64,000 bases of DNA. Origin: Spirodela intermedia (Eukaryota > Streptophyta > Magnoliopsida > Alismatales > Araceae). Where the stretch lies: NCBI GenBank assembly GCA_902729315.2, contig LR746274.1:1426001-1490000 (forward strand). Reading direction: 5' to 3'. The notes beneath the pieces are model-generated. The model had not been told where the DNA came from. It made no database searches and saw nothing but the letters and a program-made list of their open reading frames with translations. Below are positions 34,846 through 45,500 of the stretch, in pieces; positions within the stretch are counted from its first letter, which is position 1; each line of letters begins with the position of its first letter. The position numbers were made by a program, and so were the translations under genes.

Positions 34846-36919
34846 CTTTCAGCCAATCGAGAAAGTCCAGCTATTCGAATCTCCCCACAGGCAGAATATC
34901 TTTAACATTCACCCGATTCAAAATGAAAAGAGGTTCCGCGACCAAAATTCCCCACGTAGAGGGCATTCTTCCTGTTCAAATATATAAATAATTAGGTTCC
35001 CTCGTTTAGTTATCAAAGCTAAGCAGTAGAAAGAACATATATTCAATGTTTTCTTCCGTCCAAAGATGGCAGATCGACTCGTTTCTCCAAGGAATAGATG
35101 AAGTGCATCTCGGTCTAAGATGAGGATTTAATAGGCCAATAGAAAACCACGATCGCAAGCTACCAGGCTTTCGTCTAAGGATGCCTAAGCGCCGCACCGA
35201 TCATTTGGGGGGGTGGGCGAGACACTGCAAGCTTGTCGGTCACTTTTCCAGGTCGGGATCGAGAAAGTGAAAGTAATAAAAAAGAGATGTTTCTCCAAGG
35301 AATGAATAAAAGAAAAATAAAATCGTCCGGAACTGGTACAGTCAGGTCATGGAATCATTTGCCTAATTTATAAGAGAAACAAGAAACGCACAAAATCTTG
35401 GTACATCATCCAGAGGGAGTAATGCACCCAAATCAGTGCAATTGCACAAAACCCGAAACTTTCACCGGGTAGAAACTACCAGGCACTTCGCAAACTGAAA
35501 ACTTCTTGGAGAACTGTGATTCTCCTCGAGGAACAGGCAAGAAGAGAACTTCTACCTCACCTTACTAGGAGCGAGTCCTGCCCTTTCTGACGATCACGTC
35601 CTTCCAGAGAGCACGAACCCAGGACACAAACGCTCGACATTCCTGGCGAATTCAGTTCAAACCGAGCTATACTGTAGGCGCCTGGATCTTGTGCCCAGGG
35701 CGAAGACCCCTAATCTACTACGCGATTCCAGAGCTCGGAGGACTTCCACTGGAAGCAACAGAAGTGTAGGCAAGATGAACTTTGAAGCCACGGACAAACC
35801 TCCGGCAATTCGACGGCGAAGAAGCTCAGGCTGCGTCCCAATGATCAAAGCTCCAGCCCTAATTTCCTGTCCTTTTCGTCACCGCGTCAAATCACATCAT
35901 TCCTCCCAGAGGTACCCCTGGCTAAAAGCTTCCTGGGCACCTGCCCCTGCGCGCTCGAGCCCCTTTTACTCCTCCCCTCCCCCTCTCTCTCTTCCGCCGT
36001 CTGTACTCTCTCCTTTCTCTTTATTTCCTTTTACTGATTCTGCTCCCTCTGCGTGAGCTCTCCTTTTCTACCTCCTTTTCCCCTGGAACGAGGCGACAAC
36101 GTCACGCAGCGATCACGAAGACAGAGAGAAGAGAGAGAAAGAAGAGAGATCGGGACAGAGCTAGGAGAGGAGAGAAAGAAGAGAGAGAGAGAATTATTAG
36201 CGCACGAGACGGCGGAGAGGAGAGGAGATGAGCGGGAAAACGTAGGCGTCCGTACCCACCGAGTCCACTTACATTTAAGTGCAGTTACCCCCGTCGAGTT
36301 TCCCGCCAGCTGCAGCGGCGCCGCCGGAGTTCACGTTGTCTTAAGCTCACCGCCTCCGGTCAGGCGGAGGAGCGTACTGCTGACGCCGCCCTCCCCTGCC
36401 AAATCCCTATTTTCTCTATTTATCCCTTCAATCATATTTAATATGCCCATTGAGACGACGTTAATCAATACCTACCCTCCTAAAATCCATTTATATATTT
36501 AATTAAAACTAAAAATTAATTTAGATTGAAATGGAGACGCGGTGGGCCAGTGTTGGCTGGCCATTCGGTGGCAGGCCCAGAAGAGAACGATATTTGGGCC
36601 CACTTGATGGGCCTCTTATTGGGCCCCTGCACCAGCTCACGACGATGGAAGGTTCCATTAGCTCCAAGACTTGGCGCCATCGTCGGCCAGCCAGCCGATA
36701 CGAGAATATTCCACCGTTTAAAAAAATATTTTATTTTGAAAAATATATACACAAATTAAAGGTTGGATAATTTTATTCGACAGTAATATTGGGGTCGGAT
36801 TCATCTTATAACATGTCTTCGGGTATCGGATTGGACCGTTTAGAGTGGTGGTTCATGTTTATGGTATCGTCGTCTCCGTCGGGGAGTGGAAAGGGAACGG
36901 CGAAGACGTCGCCGGCGCC
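34846..36919. promoter_or_regulatory. Shared divergent upstream region between the Ser/Pro-rich gene (-) and RsfS (+)
   Basis: Two kilobases separate the two divergent start codons. The left half probably contains 5' UTR exon(s) of the minus gene. A purine-rich tract (36121-36192) would be a CT-rich leader on the minus strand. Near RsfS, TGGGCC/GGCCCA words cluster at about 36543, 36573, 36595, 36608 and 36620, matching plant site II elements common upstream of genes for mitochondrial and translation proteins. No separate coding gene is supported here. Confidence 0.5.
36121..36192. repeat. GA-rich imperfect microsatellite
   Basis: This purine tract of GAGA and AGAAG units lies upstream of the minus-strand gene. 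It is the pattern expected of CT-rich plant 5' leaders or GAGA-binding factor sites. Confidence 0.75.
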
Positions 36920-38842
36920 ATGTCGGCCGCCGTGAGATTACGAGCTCTTGCTGCCATCTCCTCCGGTCTTCTTCCTTCTTCCGGGAAGCTGTGGCAGCAG
37001 CAGCAGCTGCGATGGGGAGAGATATGGCCAGTTCGAGGATTTGGCTCTCTTGTGCCGCTGGATAGAAGAGGGTGCCTGGGAATCGAGGAGGTGGAGAAGG
37101 TCCTGAGCGACGTGAAGGCCGGCGACGTGAGGGTGATACCCATCGGAGGGCAGTGTGGATGGACGGATCACATGGTGGTCGCCACAGGCAAGTCGGCCTG
37201 GCACGTACGGAACATAGCCCAAGCCCTAGTGTACAAGGCAGGTTCCTCTTCCAATCGTATGTTTATCTTCCGTTTCCCTTCCTCCTGTCGCAGTCCACAC
37301 CGGTGAATCTTCTTCGCAGCCATCTAATTCGTCCGGAGCTGCATTCGTCAACTGATGCTTCGCAGATAATTCCCGACATGCTCTTTACTGTTCTTATTGT
37401 GTATTGTTGGTTCAAGCGTCCATTCGTATTGCATCACCTCGAGAGCATGTTTATGGAGAATTGGGGGGTCTTAGGCTATCACTGGTTCACGATTCTACCG
37501 GCACTGATGGCTGCTCTACCATGCGAAAACAGGCGAAACAGAAGCAGAAAGGGGCTAATCGGATGCTGCTTCCCAGCATAGAAGGTCATCAAGGAGGGAA
37601 CTGGATTGTTGTCGATGATGGTGAGCTTCTGATCCCCTGATCCCTACTCATCGGACAACGTTTTTTGGCTTAAATCGGGTAGACTTGCACCATTCCTCAA
37701 TGCTACTTTTAGAATATGCTGTTAGATTCTCGTTTCTTCTGCGATTTCCCATGAAAGAAACTGAAGATCTTTTTCTTTTTGTGATCGGCGGTGATGGTGC
37801 AATTATTTAGATCGCGTGAGCTGTCGCATATAAGATGATTCGTCGTGGAATGAAATTAATTGGCGATCGTTCATGAACTGACGCTGGCATCAGATATGGG
37901 TATCATGACCCTCTCATCATTCATGAGGGAACAAGAACAGGGGATTGGGCATTCAGAAAGGATATATGAATTGTTGACTCTCATACTGATATTTTGAGAT
38001 ACCTTATAAAATTATCGATATTTCTTTCCTACTGCTCTTGTTCTGAGTCTCCTCGAATATTTTCTACTATTTTTTCTCAGTCATGTAAAATATTTTGATT
38101 TTTTTTTTTTACTCCTTTTATCAGCTTCTTAGATCTACATGATGTTGTTCTCAATGTTGTTGAATATTTTTATTTATTTATTTTTCTCAATCCTGTATAA
38201 CCCTTGTGAAATTGTTTAAGATGATGTTGTTGTCGTCCATGTGAAACCAGGCTCTGTGGTTGTCCATGCTCTAGATGAGAAGGCAAGATCGTATTACAAG
38301 CTGGAAAATCTCTGGACAGAAGAGAAAACTCCCGAGGGCCCTAATCAGGTGAATTCGCTGAGCACACGCTTAGCTCTTCCAGACAACATGCTTTTGTCCT
38401 TAGTATCTCTTCCACCTCCGGATTTTGTCAGCCTCTGCCTCTTCTTCTCCGATATTTTTTTACACCCACTACAACCACGCAAGCAGCAGGAAGATCTTTC
38501 CAAATTTGGTAAATCATTTTCAGGCTATTATAGGTTATTATATTCTCATGGAAATGATTGAAACGAGATCAAATTAGGGCACGATTGAAATGATTGAAAA
38601 CCCATTATGTGTTCTATGTGGGCCTTCATTCTGTTGGAAAAATTTATGTAATGAGCAGGGAAGAGAGCCAGCGTCATGCCGAAAAAGGGAGACTCTTTTT
38701 GAAATCTGCCCTGTCCTGTTCTCTTTCTCCACTACCTCCTTACTTCTCTTTCCTTTTGTCTTCTGCCCAGGACTTGAAGAAAGCGTTCATGAAGATCCGG
38801 CCCAAGAACAACTCCAAGAAGCGTGGAGAGAAGCTTCCCTAG
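36920..38842 (+). CDS. RsfS: Iojap-related ribosomal silencing factor, mitochondrial (RsfS family)
   Basis: Four exons: 36920-37237, 37533-37620, 38251-38348 and 38771-38842, in all 576 nt and 191 residues. An Arg/Leu/Ser-rich N-terminus (about 50 residues, MSAAVRLRALAAISSGLL) looks like a mitochondrial presequence. The RsfS domain then runs through IEEVEKVLSDVKAGDV, DHMVVATGKSAWHVRNIAQA, KQKQKGANRMLLPSIEG, NWIVVDDG and VVVHALDEKARSYYKLENLW. The end is KIRPKNNSKKRGEKLP. Family members bind ribosomal protein uL14 and block subunit joining. In mitochondria they act in large-subunit assembly. The first junction (YK|AKQKQK) keeps frame only with a GC-AG intron, 37238-37532 (donor AAG|GCAGGT). The start at 36920 was preferred over an in-frame ATG at 36845 because the latter adds residues unlike a presequence. 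Confidence 0.92.
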
Positions 38843-39334
38843 TCTTCCTTCTCAATGCAGCCTTTTCTACATCCTCTTTCCTGGAGAGATGTTGATGTTT
38901 GAAAGCGAGGAAATACCTTTCCCCGTGCTGCTGAATTTGAGAGGAAAACTTTGATGGGTTTTTCTTCCTTTCTGGGTGCTTTTAGTTTTTTTTTGTTTTC
39001 TGTATAACCTTTTTCATAGATTCCACAGCATGAATTTAGCTTCATTGAGTGAAACTCTTGACAAGATCTTATATTTTCTTATTTTATTTCTATTTTTTAT
39101 GGTTAAAATATAATTATGGTAAAAGTCCTTTCGATACTGAATTTTCGGCACATGACTGATTTCTTCGTGATTCATGCTTGGTGTTCGATATGTGAGTTCC
39201 TTAGTTCGAGAGGGAGCAAGAAGATCAAGAGTGATCATTGTAAACAGATCAAGATGAAATCAGAAACAGAATCCTAGGTTGGGGAAGGGAAACATCTACA
39301 GATGTGGACAGTTTCAGAGGAGTGATGAAGATTT
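38843..39334. other. Intergenic spacer, convergent 3' ends
   Basis: This holds the RsfS 3' UTR (T-rich, about 38960-39000) and the 3' flank of the minus-strand pseudogene. Nothing further is seen. Confidence 0.5.
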
Positions 39335-40084
39335 TTATAAGCTTGCCTCTCTGATCTTACCCGGTTTAGGTTCCTGGGAGAGATGACTTGGAGCATTAGG
39401 GCGACTGAGGAGACTGAGTCGCCGGAACATGTCCAAAGAGCCGATCGGAGCGTCGGCAGCGGTGGCGGCCGCATCCTCATGCGCTCCAGCTTGGGGGAAG
39501 CAGTACACGGGGGTCTGCCAGTCCGGATCGGGGAGCACGGCGCCCACCTCGAACGTTATCGCGTGCATAGACATCCCTGCGCGCGATTACCATCACCATC
39601 TCGATTTCGCTTGCTAAGTTTGGTAAGGGTGGCGAACTCACCGTTGTAGAAGTCCCATCGAATGGGGCGCTTGGTGGCGACGTCCTCGTAGTATCAGATG
39701 AAATCGAGCTTCTGCCACAGATTGCAGAGGAATCCATCGGTGCTCACTCGACCTAGGTAACTGGCATCGGAGAGGAAATCCGGCCGCAATATGCCGACAG
39801 GGAAGGTGGCCAGCCGGCACATCCCGCCGAGCCCGAGCGTGTAGTAGAAGGAAGTGCCATTATCCCACTCGAGGTCGTAGAGCACGTCCGAGATCGTACC
39901 AGAGATCGTCGATGACGAGTTTCCCGGTGTCAGTAAAGTTTGTATGCATCATCGCGTGAAATTGTTCCGGCCATGGCGTCGGGACGGGATCTGCGCCGCC
40001 GGCCGCTGCCGCCGCCGTCATCACGCAGCACCAGCAAGAGAAGAAGAGGAAGAGGAAGGGGATGACGCTCCTCACGGCTGCCAT
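39335..40084 (-). pseudogene. At4g14100-like secreted protein, pseudogene copy
   Basis: The minus strand carries a diverged copy of the gene at 40547-41341. It keeps a signal-peptide-like start ([18 protein letters not shown]), [37 protein letters not shown] and, in the second exon (39576-39335), ITFEVGAVLPDPDWQTPVYCF. Two lesions break it. About 48 bases are missing between DLWYD and VLYDLEW, with a frame change near 39890. A TGA at 39696-39694 replaces the Trp codon in DFIWYYED. The intron (39641-39577) keeps GT-AG and the same phase-1 position as the intact copy, so this is a DNA duplication and not a retrocopy. The longer, different C-terminus may be drift after loss of function. Confidence 0.8.
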
Positions 40085-40546
40085 GTTCAGGAGTTTCGAA
40101 GACCCGATGAGGACTGAGCGGCCTCCATCCTATTTACAACTTATCTCTTACAAATAAACTCTCAAATCGTTTATCAATTAATTAAATACCTTGGAACTTA
40201 AGTTAATTTCCTTGTGACGGTTATCTCAGATGCGTAAAACAAATAAGAATTGTAAATGGGTTTATCTGTAAATAGATTCGTTTTTTAAGATTCAGATACT
40301 CTCCACGGATCAACCAGGATAGGTACTGATCTCTTCGCTCGTTGCAACCGCCGTCGTCTCCCTCGTCGCCGGCGTTCCCATCGGCGGCGGCGACTAACCG
40401 GTGAGACGAGGGAGTGACAAGAGGGGAGTCGACTGAAGTCATTCAGGAGCCTTCTATCAGCGACGGTGAGCTGTCGGTAGATGATATCACCTCGATAGGT
40501 CCTCGTCATCTCCAACGCAATCGACCGCTTCCTCAGAAGAACGTCC
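40085..40546. promoter_or_regulatory. Short divergent spacer between the pseudogene and the intact At4g14100-like gene
   Basis: Only 462 bases separate the two start codons, so the promoters would have to lie here. The left part is AT-rich; the right part (40330-40546) is GC-rich and is probably the 5' UTR of the plus gene. No TATA box is asserted. Confidence 0.45.
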
Positions 40547-41341
40547 ATGGATTCAACCTCGAGATCGCTCGCCTTGCTCCTTCTTCTTTTTCTTCTTCTT
40601 GTCCTCGGTCATGACTCCTCGTCTACGGGCCCCGATTCAGCAGCAGCGGCAGATCCCCAGCCCCAATTGCAGGCGCAGGCCCCAACTCCCACCCCATGGC
40701 CGCTTCAGTTTCACTCCATTCTGTTCATGAACTTCTCAGGGGCCATATCCCTGATCGACCTCTGGTACGACTGGCCCAAGGGCCGTAACTTCAACATTAT
40801 CCAGGACCAGTTAGGGCAGCTCCTCTACGATCTCGAGTGGAACAACGGCACCTCCTTCGTGTACACCCTCGACGACCCTCGCCGCTGCAGCGTCCTCGAT
40901 GTAGGGTTCGGCATCCTCCGCCCTAATTGGCTCGACGGCGCCGAATACCTCGGTCAGGAGCGCGTCGGCGGCTTCCTCTGTAACGTCTGGCAAAAGGTGG
41001 ACTTCATCTGGTACTACGAGGACGTCGCCACCAAGAGGCCTGTCCACTGGATCTTTTACACAGGTACATCCCCTAGGTTTCTTCTTCTTCCCTTCCCCTC
41101 ACTCCTTTCAATCTTCCTCGAGAGAGAGAAGGTTTGAAATCCTCTTGTGGCAGGGAGATCTGCGCATGTGATGACCTTCGAGGTGGGAGCGACGCTGGAG
41201 GACGAGAAATGGCAGGGGCCCGTCTACTGTTTCCAGAAGGACGAGGACGAGCTGCGGCCGGAGAATCAGACCGACCTCGGCGAGTATTCTCGGAGGATTC
41301 TGACGGATAAACGCTCCTTCAGAGGTCTCTCGGGCTTCTGA
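40547..41341 (+). CDS. At4g14100-like secreted protein of unknown activity
   Basis: Two exons, 40547-41063 and 41154-41341, encode 234 residues. An N-terminal signal peptide is evident ([20 protein letters not shown]). The body has [117 protein letters not shown] and PVYCF. This is the plant family exemplified by Arabidopsis At4g14100. It is loosely annotated as a glycosyl-group transferase, but no catalytic motif that I can name is visible. One potential N-glycosylation site (NGTS) lies in the body. It forms a head-to-head pair with a broken copy. It looks intact and is probably secreted. Confidence 0.88.
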
Positions 41342-42511
41342 ATGTTGCCGGCGATGAGTCCTCCCTCCTCTCCATCCATCGCTCGGCTCCTTAGTAGTTC
41401 GTCCTTTTTTTTTAATCAGTAAGTACCTTGGGTGTATCTGTTTCCTTTTCTTTCAAGCAATATGAGAGCATGGGCGTTGACCCCCAGGACTTAGACATAT
41501 GTGGGTTTCGGGGAAATGTCAACGAAGAATCTAATTCCATGGAGAATTTCCCAGCGAAGAATGATAGTCTTAATATTTGCTGCAGAATGGTTAAATCTGC
41601 AAAGAAAAACTTTAAAGGGGGTAATGGATGTGGTCGATTCTAGGTGACTCAGTGCGTTAATAAATCTGGAAGGAAAAAATTAATGGGCGCTATGGGCGGG
41701 TTGACTTTAACAAAGTCAATGCGTTAATGAATCTAGAAAACAAATTAAACTCGATTTGGGTAAACCCCGGCTGGGTCCAGACCTGACAGAAAACTCGATC
41801 AAAGAACATGTTGTCTGGGAAGGACCCAAATCCTGCCTGGAGTTAGAGAGAGAGAGAGAGAGAGTAAAATATACTACACTGGGCTTGAATTTTAATTATA
41901 TTAATATAATTATCAGCCCTATTGTATGAATATATTTTTTATTTGAGTCAGGAGACATGTTCTTAAAAGAGAATAATGCACTCATTAAGTTCTCCGTCAT
42001 TTATAGGTAATTTTTAAATAATTAACTAATTTTCTTTTTATTTTTAAGCTTCCGTCGGTGAGAAAAATAATTTTGAATTTAGTGTTGGAAATTATTTATC
42101 ACTTAAATTGGTAATTATTGGGTATATGAAGAATTATGAGCATGGTTATTTTTTAGGGCCTCGTAAACGTGTTGTTTATTTTCTGGGGAGAGGCTGGGAC
42201 CATTGTTCGGGTTTATCATTTATATATTCAATGCTCTCGGAGACTATTCACTGACTCGGACGATTTTATCGGGGGTGACTCGGACAGTAGTGTCGTACTC
42301 GGGCTATTGGTCCATATGCGCTATGAGCCATATGGGCTCCAGAGACATCATAGCGTTCTGGCTCTTAATCATAGGAGGAACATGAGAGAATTAGTAGATA
42401 CATTATGATAGTTTGGATCTGGGGAAGGAAGGTCATATATAGTGCGTCAAACGACGTGGGGCGCTGCGCTAACGGTTTTTTTTCTCTCGCGGGCAGCGGG
42501 AGCGGTCGGAG
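41342..42511. other. Intergenic spacer upstream of the strumpellin gene
   Basis: No gene is supported. The spacer holds a 68-base-period direct repeat (GCGTTAATAAATCTGG at 41653, GCGTTAATGAATCTAG at 41721). It also holds a perfect hairpin, TTGACTTT/AAAGTCAA, at 41701-41719, an (AG)n run at 41845-41864, and AT-rich DNA at 41880-42150. The end must contain the promoter and 5' UTR of the next gene. Confidence 0.5.
41845..41864. repeat. (AG)n microsatellite
   Basis: About ten AG units lie in the spacer. Confidence 0.8.
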
Positions 42512-45500
42512 ATGGCGGGGGGCGATGGGGACGACGGGGCCGAGCTCTTTCCGGAGCTCCTTTCCTTCGCCGGGAGGGCTCAGGCGCTGATCTCCGAGCT
42601 CCTCAGCGTCTCGGAGGGGGTTCCGTCCATGTTGCATGATCGCCGATTCGATCCCGTTCTCTTCGATCTCAGGCATTGTTCTTCTACTGCTCTTCTTATG
42701 GCCTCGGGGGCATCGTGTGATGTTTCTCGTTTCAGTTTCTTTCCCCCTTTTTCTCTTGGTAGTGTGCTTTCTCACTTGGATTGGAATTCGGACTTTTGTT
42801 CTTCTTTTTCTCCGAAGTATGGAGGATCATCTCCTTCTATCGGTCGCTTAGGGAGTATGCTATGAATCGAGTGTTTCATTTCTCATGGACGATCCTTTTT
42901 TACAGGTACTTGGACAATCCGGACGATTTTGAGGCTAGAATCAATGGTAGCAGGGAGCTGCAGTCTCTGGAAGATGAACTCCGTGAATCTTGTTCAGCCT
43001 TCTTCCAGAGGTTCTTTCTCCTGGCTAGTGGCATTACCAATTACCACGAGGAGCTCCTCAAATACCTCGAAGATCTTCAGGTTGGTAGGAGTTAACACTT
43101 CGTGCTTATGAAGGGTAGTGGATTAGTACTTATTACAGTTCACTGTATTTTCCCAACGACTGGTTCTGTTATTACGTGCCATCTTACTGGAGATGTCCAT
43201 CAAATTGGGGTAGCTATTCTCTGTATGCCTAAAACACCTTCAGTTCGAAATGTTGGTAGAGTCTTTGTGCACAAATACCTACGTTAATCTCTCACGTAGT
43301 CAACTCAAAGGCTTGCATAAGTTGTTGTGCTGTGCAAAATATTATGAACCAGTTGTCTCAAGTATCAGACTTTTTATCATGCAGACATAATATTGAGTGT
43401 TTTCTTATCAAATAAAAATAGCCTTCGAGGTACGTTAGGTAGTGTAACTATGATCAAATGTTATTTGTCTAAACCCATATCCATTATGCTCTTGATGGTC
43501 TTATTTGAGTCAGTCCAAACAAGAGAGTTGAAAAAATAGTGATAGGTGGAGTATGCACGAGCTGTCAAAAAATTCCCAATAAAATTTATGAGGTTGGAAT
43601 GTTGCATCTATTATTATTCACGTTCCTTTTATATTTAAATTAAATCAGAAGATTCATAATGTGTGCTACTGGTTATTGAATTCCATATTCGTAAGAGAGA
43701 GAAAATAAGAAGTATAGGGAAAGAGAGGACAGATGCACGGAAGACCTATATCTCGGGTGTGTGGTTCTAGAAGAAAATATTGCTCACCACAAGCCACCAA
43801 GGTAAGTGCTCTTTGGTGGTTCCTGAAAAACATACAAAGGACTAAAATACACACATATGCATGTTTTGTACATGGGTTTAACAGGTAAAAAGTGAGAAAA
43901 CAATTAAGTATTAGATTACGGGATATTGGGTCTAAGAATTCAATACTCTATCCACGGTTACGAGGACAACATCAGCAAAAAGAAGGAAATGGTTCAGAAT
44001 ATTAGAGGTGGAATCAGGAGTTGAGATAATGCCGGATACCCTAGGTACAGATGAATAGAGGACATGTTTTATTTGCAGGCCCATTTCCAGGGTCAGGTCC
44101 AGTTCGTTATTTTATTATTTTCTTTTCAATTATTTGATTGGGGTGGGCATGCCAATTCAATTGTGGAGCATCTATGGATCGGACGTTCTGAATTCATTAA
44201 GAATTTTCTGACCTTGAGTGTTAGAGTTAATATATCATGATGGCACTTAGTGACAGAACTGAAATTGCAAATTCCAGAAATTTCCAAAAGAGTGAAACTT
44301 GTAGCTATGGCATCGCTTATTGTCAACATGGCTTTGTGTGGTGTTTCCTAGTCTGAGGCATCACATTTTTGCCCAATATTTTTTCTAGTCATTATGAGTT
44401 GGACAGATGCGTAGAAGGCAAGTTGAGTCTTAAAATGTTACATTTAAGGTTGATATTTTCTTTGCATCGCTCATGGAATGAACAGCAATTTTGCAGAAGG
44501 TAAGTTGAGTCAACTCAGTTTTATCACGGGAAAATCTTGATGAGATACCGAAAAACATGATGCGATCTTAAGGATGTGAGTGTCTCAACGCATGCATGTC
44601 AATGACTTATGTATATTAAAGATTTTGAGCTGGAAAATCATGCAATGCTCAATTGAGTTAATTCACCCTTCTATTTCATCTCGTTAGGGACAATCTTGTT
44701 TTCATAATGGTGATAAACTGGGAAAAGGAGATAAAAGGACAATGAATGGAAAATGTATGGGAAGACATACTTCTGGGTCTTTGGTTTGTGTGGAGAAGGC
44801 TGAAGCCCTAGTGGACACAGATACTAGCTTTCCACGTAAGGTGATAATAAAGGATGATTGCTTGTTTATTCAAATAGTGTTACAACTGATGGTTAGTGAG
44901 GCTGAAAAGTGAGTTAACAGAAAATCTCATTGCACTGACGCAAAGGAAATCAGTTGTGATCTCCACCTTGGACAACTATTTTTCACGGGGCAGAGACCCA
45001 GGGATGACCCGCTTAAACATAAGGAGGTTCTTCATCAACCAACAGACAAAGATTTATGTCGTTTGTCTCATATTCTGTTAAGGTACAAGTATGTGGCATG
45101 CATCTTGGAATTGGGATGTGTATTGCTGTTGGGTTTGGCGTGGATCTTCTTTTCTTGCATTTTCCTGAGTAAGAAATTTTAAACTGTTCAATCTTGATCA
45201 TTATCCAACTTTTTTTCCCTTAACCATGGGCTTAGGGAGATTCAGGAAGTAGAATTTCTAAGATGAAAAGAGAAGGAGATTTGTACTGTTCTATTCCATG
45301 GCTATAGATAAGTGGAATGTCGAAAAAAAGGTCATTTGGGGGAGCTGAAAAGTGATCCACTGAAGGGTACATGCATATTCACCCAGTGGTGTATGCTGTC
45401 AAGCTGGAGGGTGTTTACTCCATTAGAGTGAAATATATTGGCAATTGTTCCCGATGGCACAGTTTATTCTCTACCTGTCAAGGGCACATTTGAAGAGAGT

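Noticed and set aside
36845-36919. Upstream in-frame start for RsfS
   Set aside because: It would add residues before a good mitochondrial-type presequence and lies in the presumed 5' UTR. The ATG at 36920 was chosen.
41428-41643. 71-codon frame downstream of the At4g14100-like gene
   Set aside because: It shows no family similarity and overlaps local repeats; it is probably chance.
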